Notes under the pieces: model-generated
Told to the model about the DNA's origin: nothing
What the model saw: the letters and a program-made list of their open reading frames with translations, nothing else
Database searches by the model: none
Position numbers and translations under genes: made by a program
DNA from: Entrophospora sp. SA101
Taxonomy: Eukaryota > Glomeromycota > Glomeromycetes > Entrophosporales > Entrophosporaceae
Assembly: GCA_958430865.1 (NCBI GenBank)
Contig: CAUDNR010000574.1
Location: 6,036-28,178 of the forward strand
Reading direction: 5' to 3'
DNA: 22,143 nt
Shown here: piece by piece, positions 8,241-17,700 of the stretch
Position numbering within the stretch: position 1 is the first letter of the stretch
Layout of the letters: each line of letters starts with the position of its first letter

Positions 8241-9648
8241 CAGGTCAACATTTGTCTTGCTGTTTTAGAGTGAATTTTTCTAGAACCGCATTTTTTTAAC
8301 CATACCTTGTTTTTTAAACTCAGGGAGCAAAATATATGGTGGTTTTCACACAACCATCTTGCTAATATTTGATGACATTCATTCACAAGATTACGGATTT
8401 TCTTATGGATCTTAAGCATGCGTCAACAGAGCTTTATACCTTTTACGTTTATTTGTTTTGTCATGAATAGAAGAATCCCTTTCACCTTGGATTCTATCAT
8501 AATGCAAGCACAAGCGATGTATTCTACTAATATCCCCTTTTCCCCATTCTAAAACCTCACCACTTGGGTTATATCCAGTCATCAAGGTTCTCGCTCCTGG
8601 ATCAAGAGAAATAATGCCAGCGCCTTTATTCTCATCAACCACCGAAAATTTAGGACCTTGGTTTGGGGTAGAATTCACCAAGACGATCCATGGTGAGACG
8701 AAGTTCATGATTTATTTCGGGTATTTTTTTTGCTTGTTTTAATACCTTTGAGAAATGAATAATGACCACGGTTTCATCCCCAGTCCCTTGATATAATGGT
8801 GATGCATTGTGATTTATCCTTTTTAGATCTGAACTTCAATTTAAAGTTTTTTCTTTTCAAAGCAAAATTAGACTTATAATTTTTTAAAAGGTCCATCATT
8901 GTTGCATCCCTAATGTCATGAGGTGTGTCAAGAGCACACCTAAGATTAATAATGTCTTTAAATTTTTCAGGTTTATTAGTGATATAATTTTCATGTAAAT
9001 ACTTTTTATCTTTGTTTTTTATATCACTATTAATTGCAGCTAGGCATTGGTTGTATGTCCAGCGTGCACAGTACCAATCCATTTTAATAGTTTGTTTTTT
9101 TCCTCCAAATTAGGGTAAGGTCTAATTTTATGAGTTTTTCCTGCTGGAGATTTTTTGGAAGAGGATGCTGAAGATAAAGAAATAGCATCAAAAGAAGATG
9201 GTGAAGTTAAATTCTCTTTAGAAGAAATTGCATCTTTAAAATTATTCCATGTTCCATCTGGTAAAAGGGAAATATTATTTAAATCTGTATGTGTTGGTTT
9301 AATTGAGTCAACTGTAATCCATGAACCAAAAAGCTATTATTTTTAAAAAGTCGCTCTATTGACTCGAGCACAATACTTCACTATTAGTTTTTAGGGGTAA
9401 CTAACACCAATTTGTGAGTTTTTGAGTGAATTCATCCCAGAATGGCTTATATCTTTTTACATTCAAAGAAGTTGTTTGTGATCGCGAGTCAGAAGATTGC
9501 ATAAAAGTTTCAATAAAAATTTATATTTTTAAAAATTGAATATAATTGTGCAAAAAGTAAACACTATTTTTTTCAAAAATTTTTTTTTGAATTTGAAAAA
9601 GATAAATTGTAATATATATTATATATATAATAATAAATATTTTCTGTA

Positions 9649-10061
9649 TTAATTGTGAAACAATCAATTATGTTTAAAAAATATTTTCTGACCGTAATTA
9701 ATCATGAAATCAATCAAAAAATTATTTTCCGACTGTATGTTTGTGAAATTAACCATTGAAATCAGTCAAAAAAGGATTTTCTGATTGTATTTTGGGTCTC
9801 TCCCACTTTACCGACAATCAAATAGGTTTCTAGCCCAAATTGCCAAAATAGTTCGAGCTTTGAGAAACAGTTTGGGCTTGAAACCTACTTGATTGTCGGT
9901 AGAATGTCCGTCGGTAAAGTGACCCAGACCCGTATTTTTGTGGAATTAATCGTGAAACAATCAATTATGTTTAAAAAATATTTCTGACTGTATGTTTGTG
10001 AAATTAATCATGAAATCAATCAAAAAATATTTTCCGACTGCATGTTTGTGAAATTAATCAC
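9649..10061. repeat. Minisatellite of about 50-58-bp units, interrupted by a MITE
   Basis: Units start with ATTAAT(C)(A/G)TGAAA and end TGTATGTTTGTGAA. Starts are near 9649, 9698, 9748, 9945 and 10003, with a partial unit at the end. Two unit types occur: a longer one containing CAATCAATTATGTTTAAAAA (first and fourth) and a shorter one containing ATCAATCAAAAAA (second, third, fifth). The third unit is split by the element at 9794-9931. The array lies between the Fanzor relic and the gene at 10546 and has no coding capacity. Confidence 0.75.
9794..9931. mobile_element. Second MITE, palindromic, with 7-bp target duplication
   Basis: The 138-bp element has outer inverted repeats GGGTCT(4 nt)CACTTTACCGAC at the left and GTCGGTAAAGTG(4 nt)AGACCC at the right. 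It also has an inner inverted pair, ACCGACAATCAAATAGGTTT against AAACCTACTTGATTGTCGGT. GTATTTT flanks both sides (9787-9793 and 9932-9938). Removing the element and one flank restores a minisatellite unit of exactly the expected length. Its core AGCCCAAATTGCC...GAGAAACAGTTTGG is closely similar to the MITE at 8034-8232, so the two are related. Confidence 0.8.
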
Positions 10062-10132
10062 ATGGTTGTAGTAGCGTTGCATGTTAACAATATAGTTACT
10101 CTATCTTTGCTTTGTGCCTGCGTACTGACTAA

Positions 10133-10159
10133 AGTCAAGTTTAGTCAAGTTTAGTCAAG
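10133..10159. repeat. Short tandem repeat, three AGTCAAG(TTT) units
   Basis: AGTCAAGTTT occurs twice in tandem (10133-10142, 10143-10152) and is followed by AGTCAAG. It lies about 390 bp upstream of the ATG at 10546. A role in regulation cannot be judged from the sequence. Confidence 0.6.
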
Positions 10160-10545
10160 ACAATTATTACTAAATTGAGATTTTAACCCCTTTTACGCTG
10201 CCAGCCCTGATTCCTATGAAAGCATTCTATCTTTAAAAGCTTGAGCTATTTTAATTACAATTTCCCTTTATTATTTTCCATGTTTGAAGAAAGAAGATAC
10301 AAACATTATTTTTGTATTGGTTAAAATGGTAGTGATGGTCAGGAATTTTCATGAAAAAAAAAATTAGCATGTGTTATTCACAAGATTACAAATGTTTCAA
10401 TTAATTCGAATTTGCCAATTTTTTTTCTTTTTTTGTTGAATTTTCGCGTTTTACAAAGGATAAATTGTTTATATAAAATAAATTAAAAATGTTCGAGCCC
10501 CAACTTTTTATTAATTTATTTTTTCGACAACATTAACAAATCAAC
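10160..10545. other. Upstream region of the membrane-protein gene
   Basis: No coding frame was seen. The stretch just before the ATG (TTCGACAACATTAACAAATC then AACATG) is A-rich, as usual for fungal start contexts. No TATA box can be singled out in such AT-rich DNA. Confidence 0.35.
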
Positions 10546-11223
10546 ATGTCGACAATTACCACCACATCCACCATATCCTCATCCATAAACAAAGTTATTA
10601 ATGATAACGAGCAAAATAATAACGGTATTTATTTATTTATTATTATTTAGTAGTTTGACTTTTTCGTTTTTTATAAAAATATTTTTTAAATGTTTTTTTT
10701 AAATTTTTCAGAACTAGTTTCGTTAAGTTCTCACTCGAAATATGATGATGGTTTCAGAGAAAGATTTAATCAAAACATGGATAATAAATTTGCACTTCAA
10801 AGTACCATTAATAAAAGAGCGGCGAATCCAAATAAAACCAACGCGAAAGGTCTAACGTACTACATTATGAATCCTAGTGATTTACGAGAAGATTATCCAG
10901 TCTGGCATTATTTTTATCTTTGCACGCTGATATTTGGAGCATTTATTACTTTATTCATTGTACCTGTCGTATTCGGTATGTTGGCGGCAATTGGCGGTAT
11001 TGGGACTCCACTTGTTTTATCAATCGTTGGAAGTTTTTTCGGTCTTTTCCTTGGAGCTGTATTTGGCGTTGTATTCGCAGTAGTTTGCATTATTTTCTTG
11101 ATGAAATCTCTTGGTTTTGCTGCCGAATGGATTTTGGATGTTCTTTCTAATGGTGGTAATGATTTAGTTGAAATTACCAAAGAGCAATTTATCCAATTTG
11201 TTAATAACTCTCCATCTCAATAA
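10546..11223 (+). CDS. Small polytopic membrane protein, unknown function (two exons)
   Basis: Exon 1 is 10546-10624 (MSTITTTSTISSSINKV...) and exon 2 is 10712-11223. The 87-bp intron starts GTATTT and ends TTTTTCAG. The join G|AA keeps frame (NNN-ELVSL), giving 196 residues and a TAA at 11221-11223. Residues 1-90 are Ser/Thr/Asn/Lys rich and probably cytosolic. From about 105 to 170 there is an almost continuous hydrophobic block, roughly LCTLIFGAFITLFIVPVVFG, then a Gly-rich segment (AAIGGIGTPLVLSIVGSFFG), then LGAVFGVVFAVVCIIFL, enough for about three segments or two hairpins with small-residue packing motifs. A C-terminal amphipathic helix follows (AAEWILDVL, then EITKEQFIQFVNN). No signal peptide is evident. 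The shape recalls lipid-droplet hairpin proteins such as promethin/LDAF1, but I recognise no signature. AATAAA lies at 11311-11316. Confidence 0.82.
10625..10711 (+). other. Intron of the small membrane-protein gene
   Basis: The donor is GTATTTATTT and the acceptor follows a T-rich tract (AAATTTTTCAG). It is 87 bp in phase 1, and splicing restores the frame from the ATG at 10546 to the hydrophobic domain. Confidence 0.8.
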
Positions 11224-11372
11224 ATATTATTATCATTATTTTAGTAGAAATATTTTTATATTTATATAAATATAGACTTTATAAATGGAATTTTATTTTA
11301 TTTTATAATTAATAAAGCATTTTTTTTTTTTGCTGGCAATTTCTAATTCATTTCTTTATATCCAAGATGTCA

Positions 11373-11377
<5 letters not shown>

Positions 11378-11403
<26 letters not shown>
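11378..11403. repeat. (AT)n dinucleotide microsatellite
   Basis: An uninterrupted AT run of about 13 units lies just downstream of the membrane-protein gene. Similar runs occur in introns 2 (about 15782-15806) and 5 (about 18495-18512) of the channel gene. Confidence 0.9.
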
Positions 11404-11549
11404 TTTACTAAAAGTGAATTACTATTTTAAATATAATAAAAATAGGGATTGGAATATGAAAAAAAAAAAACACTATATATTCAGCAGGAATTACAAGGTA
11501 GCAGGATATATTGCGTCTAATTATTAAAAATTTTTCATGGATATGCGTG

Positions 11550-11992
11550 GTATTTGTCAATTTCATTAACAAGTAGTAATGAATAGATTCACAAGACACA
11601 CTCTACAACTATGGAACGAAATGTAACAACTAATATTACCAGGGAAGAATCACCTTGTAATGGCCAAGGTCCAAATGCACCAATATCACCTATAAAATGA
11701 AAATTTGTATATCACTAGCATTTGAAGAAGGAAAAAGTACAAACATGTTGGTTTTGTTGTCAGGTTGTTGAACCGTATATGAATCTTGAATGCATGAATT
11801 ATTATTTGTAAAAGATCCCAGGATCGTGATCATTGATAGTAAAGCATTGACTTGGCTTCAAATAATGCATGCAAAAACTTGGGATGGTTATAAATAGAAA
11901 AATACTAGAAATGAAAAAAATACCTAATGATAAATGAGATGACTGATTGGATGGCGGTTTTTCATGATTGAAGCGGTAATTGGTAATTAAAT
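11550..11992 (-). pseudogene. Inverted, truncated fragment of an ion-transport channel gene
   Basis: The minus strand matches the intact channel gene at 17630-18310 in order. It shows TTACCGCTTCAATCAT and GAAAAACCGCCATCCAATCA (S3-S4 linker), TTTCATTTCTAGTATTTTTC (S5), AAGTTTTTGCATGCATT, TTTACAAATAATAATTCATG, CAACAAAACCAACATGTTTG (pore), then TTTTATAGGTGATATTGGTG and CATTTGGACCTTGGCCATTA (after the pore) and NEID of S6. About 100 bp are missing between the S4 linker and S5, and frameshifts and stops are present. The 3' end of the pore intron with its acceptor is retained while the donor side is deleted, so this is a DNA-level duplicate rather than a processed copy. It lacks the whole N-terminal propeller. 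Orientation is opposite to the intact gene. Confidence 0.8.
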
Positions 11993-13981
11993 ACTTGTTG
12001 CATTTGTGTACTTTTTATAAAATCAACATCATTATTGTCATTTCATTTTGAAATGTCTATTAACATAAATACAGTATGAGATGATTCGTGAAAATATTAT
12101 TTTGGATTTTATAAATGTTTTGGAACAATTCATTCTTTATTTTCTTTAATAATATATTTATTTGTACGTACTAAGTAACATTTGCTTTCATTTTCAATTT
12201 CAAGTTTATAAGTTATTCGAACCCTTGTTTCAATTTATTTTACAAAATAAAATAAAAGCAAGAAAGTTCTTTTGATTTCTTAAAAATCATTTTTTAAATC
12301 TTTATAATAATTATAATGAGAATATCTGGAACACTACTTTCATCTCTTGGTGTAATTTGGTGCTAAAAAAATGACAATTTAGAAAAATATTTAGATTTTT
12401 TGCCTTATCTTTTTGAATCAAAATCAGACAAGTGGTGGAATGCATGTCTCAATTTTAAACGTTGCTAATGCATTTGCAATCTTTGATAGTTATCAAGATA
12501 ATTAATACCATGGGATAGTTTAATAATTTATGCATTTATTATTTAAGTTGTTTAAAAATAATTGTGGTCAAGAAATCATATTTTTAATGCATTTGATGCA
12601 CCTATTATTTAGAAAGTTTGTTATTAATGTGTCACAATTATCAAAGCTGCTTGTTATAAGAAACAATTAATTCCGTGGAATATGGTAGATTAAAACGGGA
12701 ATAAATGTATGAAGGCGATGGCTTATTGACTGATATACTGCTTGTGTAATTGATTTTATCAATAGGTAAGAGGGTGTTTAAACAAATAAATGTTTGTGTG
12801 TTAATGAGTAGGAAAACATGTAAATAAATATATTCCGGAAGTAGGAGGAACTCTAACAGATTAAAAAAAAAGTTCTCGTTCAACACGTTTATCTCTTTGG
12901 TAAAATTATTTGTAATGTATAAATTGTGGAATTTTATCTTCAACACACGTATTTAATGTGTGACATATTTATACAACAATTGTAATAGCATGAATCCGAA
13001 AACTATATAAATGGCTGAAAGTCAGTAGTAAAAATCACGATTTATATAAGGCCACGCTGTTGGAGAGAAGACCCTGCAGGAGTAACAAGAATTAACTTAA
13101 TATTAAGCAATTAAAAAAAAAAGAAACAATCATTTTTGGGAAAAAAAAAATTTTTTTTTCTGACTAGACTATAAAAAAATTATATATAATATATATAGGC
13201 AAAATTTTCTTTATTGTTTAAATTTGGAAACATATACATGTACATGATCTTCAGAACCTAAGCTATAAACTGATATAAAATTTTGTGCATTTATTATGTA
13301 CGTTTTTTGTGTAAAAATTAATAATACCTACGCCCTGGTTATTATTACAATGAGATTCAGTTCCTGTTTCCTGTTTCCTGCTTCTTGTCGTACAATACTT
13401 GTTAGGGATCAGCTTTGAGCAGAAAATTCCTTGGTTGGTTTCCAGAAACTTCGAACTATTGATGTTTTGTTGTCATTATTAGTATCAGAACTATACATAT
13501 TGTTCGTTATTAACCAAAGTTACCTATTGGTATGTGGTATTTTCAATTTCTTGTTCTTGTTTATTTTAAAATGGTTTGAATTTGGTTGTTCCAATAAATT
13601 TGAAAGCCACATCAATCGATCGTGTGACAAGAATCAGATTATTATGTATGTTAATATATTAGTATGTATTATGATCATGGGTATTTGTACAACTGTAATT
13701 ATTTGTCCATAATATTTATATTAATATTTATAAAGTAATTGCTATGATTACAATTGATGGATGGTCACTGGGTGAGTGAACATGCCCGTCTCCAACCTAT
13801 TTATGAAATAAAGCTCAAACTTGACGTGAATTTTGTTGTCTTTACGCGGGTTTTATTTTTTTACATTTATTTTTGCATTTTCATAGAATTTAAATAAATA
13901 ATAATTGCTGACTTATTTCCAGAAACTGATATTTGGTTTATCCGAAAAATCTTTTTTGTCATGACATTGATGATTAGTTTC

Positions 13982-14014
<33 letters not shown>

Positions 14015-14732
14015 GTTATCACAATAATACCGTTCCGTAATCTTCATATTCAATAAGGGATTTTTTAAATATCGAAAACTTTGTGAATTCGAAGTCGTAA
14101 CTCGTGTAATTCTTAAAGAAAAAGTTAATTTATTTGGGTGGCAAAGTTAATAAAAAAAACATACAGTTTCTAAAATAATATTCAAGACATTACAATGCAA
14201 ATATCAAATTGAAATGCTAACGAATGACCATGCGACGTAATCTTTAAATTACCAGAGTAATTATAAGATTTTTATTAATTAAAACATACATTAAATTCAT
14301 TTATTTTTTTCGCCAAGTAGAATTACAGGGCTTCATATATAGAACCTAGTGTCATCCTTTAATCATCCTGGACGATAAGCTGTCTGTTGAGCATGCCATC
14401 TTTGAGCCCTGTCGATCCAGTAATTATTAATCAAGTTATTTTTAGAAGTTACTATTATGAACAGAATTGATAAACAAACAAAACAAATAAGTAATAATAA
14501 TAATATAAATAAATAAAATAAAATATATAAAAAAAAAATTTTTGTTTGATTCCCAGAAAATTTTATTTGATTCCAAATAAAGACTAAATGAAAAAAACAA
14601 CACGATTTATTTCATCGAGTTTTTTTTATTTTATTTTATTTTATAAAAATTAAATTTTTTACGAGTAAAATATATATCGTATTTATACAAAATTTTAATA
14701 TTAACATATTATTATTTTTTTTTTAAAAAAAA
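11993..14732. other. Long intergenic stretch with minor coding-like and repeat traces
   Basis: There is no intact gene. A 50-codon frame with one internal TAA at 12316-12468 (+) reads RISGTLLSSLGVIWC, a stop, NLEKYLDFLPYLFESKSDKW; it looks protein-like but I cannot place it. The other open frames begin without ATG and are hydrophobic AT-rich noise. An ATT microsatellite lies at about 13982-14014, and an 8-bp inverted repeat (ACAGGGCT / AGCCCTGT) spans 14325-14412. The last 150 bp are A/T runs upstream of the channel start. Confidence 0.45.
13982..14014. repeat. (ATT)n trinucleotide microsatellite
   Basis: About ten tandem TAT/ATT units run uninterrupted in the intergenic region upstream of the channel gene. 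Confidence 0.9.
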
Positions 14733-17700
14733 ATGGAAGACGACGACAATAACCATATAAAAATACTGGTGACAAAACTAAATGATACAAAAAATGAAGA
14801 AACATCACTTATAAAAGATGACCATTACACTTCAAGTGCAAATGCCGATAAAGACTTGGAAAGTTTAAAGAATACTAGATCTCATAATGGGTGTCCTATT
14901 GATGAAATAAAACACTGCTATAGTTCCAAGTTTTTTATAACACATAGTAGAGAAGATAAGTCAATTATTGTATGGAAGGTTGATCATAAAACAACAGCAA
15001 TTTGGCAAGTCGATGCCGATTTTAAATACTCAAGCGAAGACTTTTATGTGGATTCAAACTTGCGTTTAAAAGTGACTGTTGATGATGTTTCTGAAAATAA
15101 ATTTATGATTTTATATAATGACAATAATTCATATTCAAAATATTTTAGTAAGTAAATATTAGCCAATATCAGAATGAATTGGTGTTTAGATTATCCGATT
15201 TGACGGAATTAGTTTTGGTTATGTTTGAAACGACCTTTTTTTTATAAATTAAAACAATAGATATTTATATATAATAAATTTTCAAATATATATATTTTTT
15301 TTAGAATTTCTTGACTTTACAAAAGGAAAATTCAGCGAAATTCGACTCAAAAGTAAAAGAAATGGAAATTTCCGTCAAGGGGCCTTTACTGAACATAATG
15401 ATTTGATAATGGTAGACCATGATAAATTCCATTTATTTAAATATACAAATAATGATAAGTTGGTTCATAAAGCAACATATAATATCGATAATTATAAGCA
15501 TCCAAAGATTTATATTGTTAAAGATGGGCTTCTAATTTCTAACGACGATAAATTAATTTTACAATGGAACGTTGAAACTAGATCATATCACGATACCTAT
15601 TATTTATTATATAAATATTCCGTTTATACAAATACTTTTGAAAACTCCATCCATACAAAGTTTAATAAAGATAAATCATTAATGATAAACCTACTAAGCA
15701 ATTCGAAATTAATGGTTTATTCATTAAAACACAATATTGCCATTTCATCACGTAAGTATTTATATGCTAATTTATTTTGTTTATATATATATATATATAT
15801 ATATATGCATATACTACTATGTAGTAATTGTTATTTAAATTAATAATAATAAATTTTTTCTTGTGATTTGCAGTTCAATTTGGATTAAATTCCAAGGTGG
15901 AATCTTTCGATTTTATTTATACAAAACATCAATTAGAACTTTTATTAGTAATATCAAGTGATTTAATGACTAATGAAAATAATTATAAATTAATGGATCC
16001 TTACAATCTAGACAATTCTATGGATATTACTAATTATTTTAACAAGTGTATTCTAGAAAATATAGGCGAAGGAAAAAATTGTGATAGTCCATTAAAGTCT
16101 GTTTTATTAGGTAGCAAAATCATAATTATAACTTCCGATAATGAAATCATCATTAAAGAAATCATCGACGAGAAAAAATTAAATATTCAGAAAATCCATT
16201 TAAAAAATTTATATGTAGGGCAATGTTTATATAAAGTACATAAAAAACTTAAAAGCTTTGATAGAGCAAGGAATGGTGTTGTTGAAGGCAGAGACTCAAT
16301 TAAATGGTCAATAGAGTATAATTGTATATTTGGGGATATTAATATAAAACTTCAGAAACTCATTGATAAAAAATGGACTATGGTTGACAAATACGCTTTA
16401 TCTAATTATCCTAATGATGAATTTAAATGTTCTAAATTATTGGATAACGACGATTTATTAATAAGAACGGTTAATTACATACAAATTTTATCATTCCATG
16501 AACAAAGTTTGAAGATTTATATGAAGTTTATTAAATATGTTTATTTACATGATGATGATGAAAAGGCTATATCGGAAAAAATTAAATCTTTCAAAGGTTA
16601 TGATAATTTCGAAGAATTCTTGTTTGATTGTAAAGGTATTATCAAAGAAAATTCTAAACAATCTTACAAAGAAATGCTTTCTTATATGTTGTATGATAAT
16701 TTTTATTATTTCACCAAATATGGAATGGATATTTTGAAATTAGCATTAGAAGATGATAATGGCATTATCGTAGAAAAAGTGATTGATTCTTGTTTTATTC
16801 ATTTTGAAAAAGATGTTCAGTCAAATATTGGTTTGCTAAACATAATTATGTCTCAATTACCCAGATTAGAAAAAAATCATCATAGATTAGTATTGAAATT
16901 CTTTGTTCAAACTTCAATGATTTTGTTCCCCTTCAAGGACCCCGTTGAAAATAATTGTAGTTTTTATAATGCTGATAACAATTATCAATTGATAATTGTT
17001 AATAATAGCAGTTTTAGGGCTTTTTCTGATAGTATTTTTAATTTTTTTAATTATTATTATAAGAAAATTAATAATGATGACGATGACGATGACGATGATT
17101 TTGATAATAATAGGAGTTTTTCAAATGATGTTAATAAGAATAATGCAGAAATTCATGTTATAAAACTTTTAATACCATACGCTGGATTATTTACTTATGG
17201 AAATGTTTATTCATCTTGGAAAGAATTCTTTAGACCAAAAATTAGTAAATTCTTTGAATTAGATGTTCCAGAATTATATAAACATAAAGGTGTTGAACTC
17301 ATATTGGATTTTAAGTGGAATAAATTTGGACGCAGATATTATTATGGAATTTGGATTATTTATATAGCATTTTTATTGTGTTTTGCTGTTGCCACTACAA
17401 CACGACCAGATCGACTTACAAGTGATCTTAGGAATTCATTATTAAATATTACTATCATGCTTGGGATATTCCACCTTCATTTTGAAATCAGGCAATTTGC
17501 TTACAACCCCCGAAAATATGCCAGAGACATTTGGAATTTCTTTGGTATGATAGTGTTTTTTTTTAATTTATTCGTCTCCTTATTAATTTATTAATTATAT
17601 TAACGTAATAATTATTCAATAGATGTTGGTGCATACTCTTTACCAATCATCACTTCAATCATTTGGTTGATTAATGAAGAACCACCACCTAATCAGTTGA

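Larger units (their letters stand above)
7740..9502 (-). pseudogene. Degenerate Fanzor (eukaryotic TnpB-like nuclease) gene
   Basis: Fanzors are RNA-guided RuvC nucleases carried by eukaryotic transposons. Reading leftward from an ATG at 9502: VKRYKPFWDEFTQKLTNWC, a TAG, SWITVDSIKPTHTDL (about 9310), a frameshift between KWIGT and RWTYNQCL (about 9060), an in-frame TGA after ISRDWG (8774), LRLTMDRLGEF (about 8690), RuvC-I SLDPGARTLMTGY (Asp codon 8601-8603), RuvC-II LLPEF (Glu codon 8319-8321, another frame), SKTARQMLTWSH, the MITE at 8034-8232, [12 protein letters not shown], a one-base loss near 7957, [10 protein letters not shown] and FNCTSC (zinc ribbon), and Ruv[13 protein letters not shown] (Asp codon 7851-7853), ending [11 protein letters not shown] and TAG at 7740-7742. 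Without the MITE and one target copy the length is about 518 codons, normal for the family. All catalytic residues can be read, but not in one frame, so the protein is not made. R-W-T-Y-N-Q-C is the usual N-terminal helix motif. Confidence 0.88.

Noticed and set aside
8074..8268. Open frame on the plus strand within the Fanzor region
   Set aside because: It lies mostly in the MITE (8034-8232) and is antisense to the Fanzor relic.
9155..9346. Acidic open frame, plus strand
   Set aside because: Antisense shadow of the Fanzor N-terminal part, whose Ser/Lys-rich minus-strand reading (SWITVDSIKPTHTDL) fits the family.
9649..10061. CRISPR-like spacing of repeats
   Set aside because: The whole unit is repeated with no unique spacers, and the genome is eukaryotic; it is a minisatellite.
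10914..11180. Open frames on both strands overlapping the membrane-protein gene
   Set aside because: They lie wholly inside exon 2 in other frames; the two-exon model explains the coding signal.
12641..12946. 101-codon minus-strand open frame
   Set aside because: Phe/Leu/Ile/Asn-rich noise composition, and no splice or domain support.
13431..13712. 93-codon hydrophobic open frame, plus strand
   Set aside because: It starts at TTG with the first ATG near its end. AT-rich DNA readily gives Ile/Leu/Phe-rich frames.
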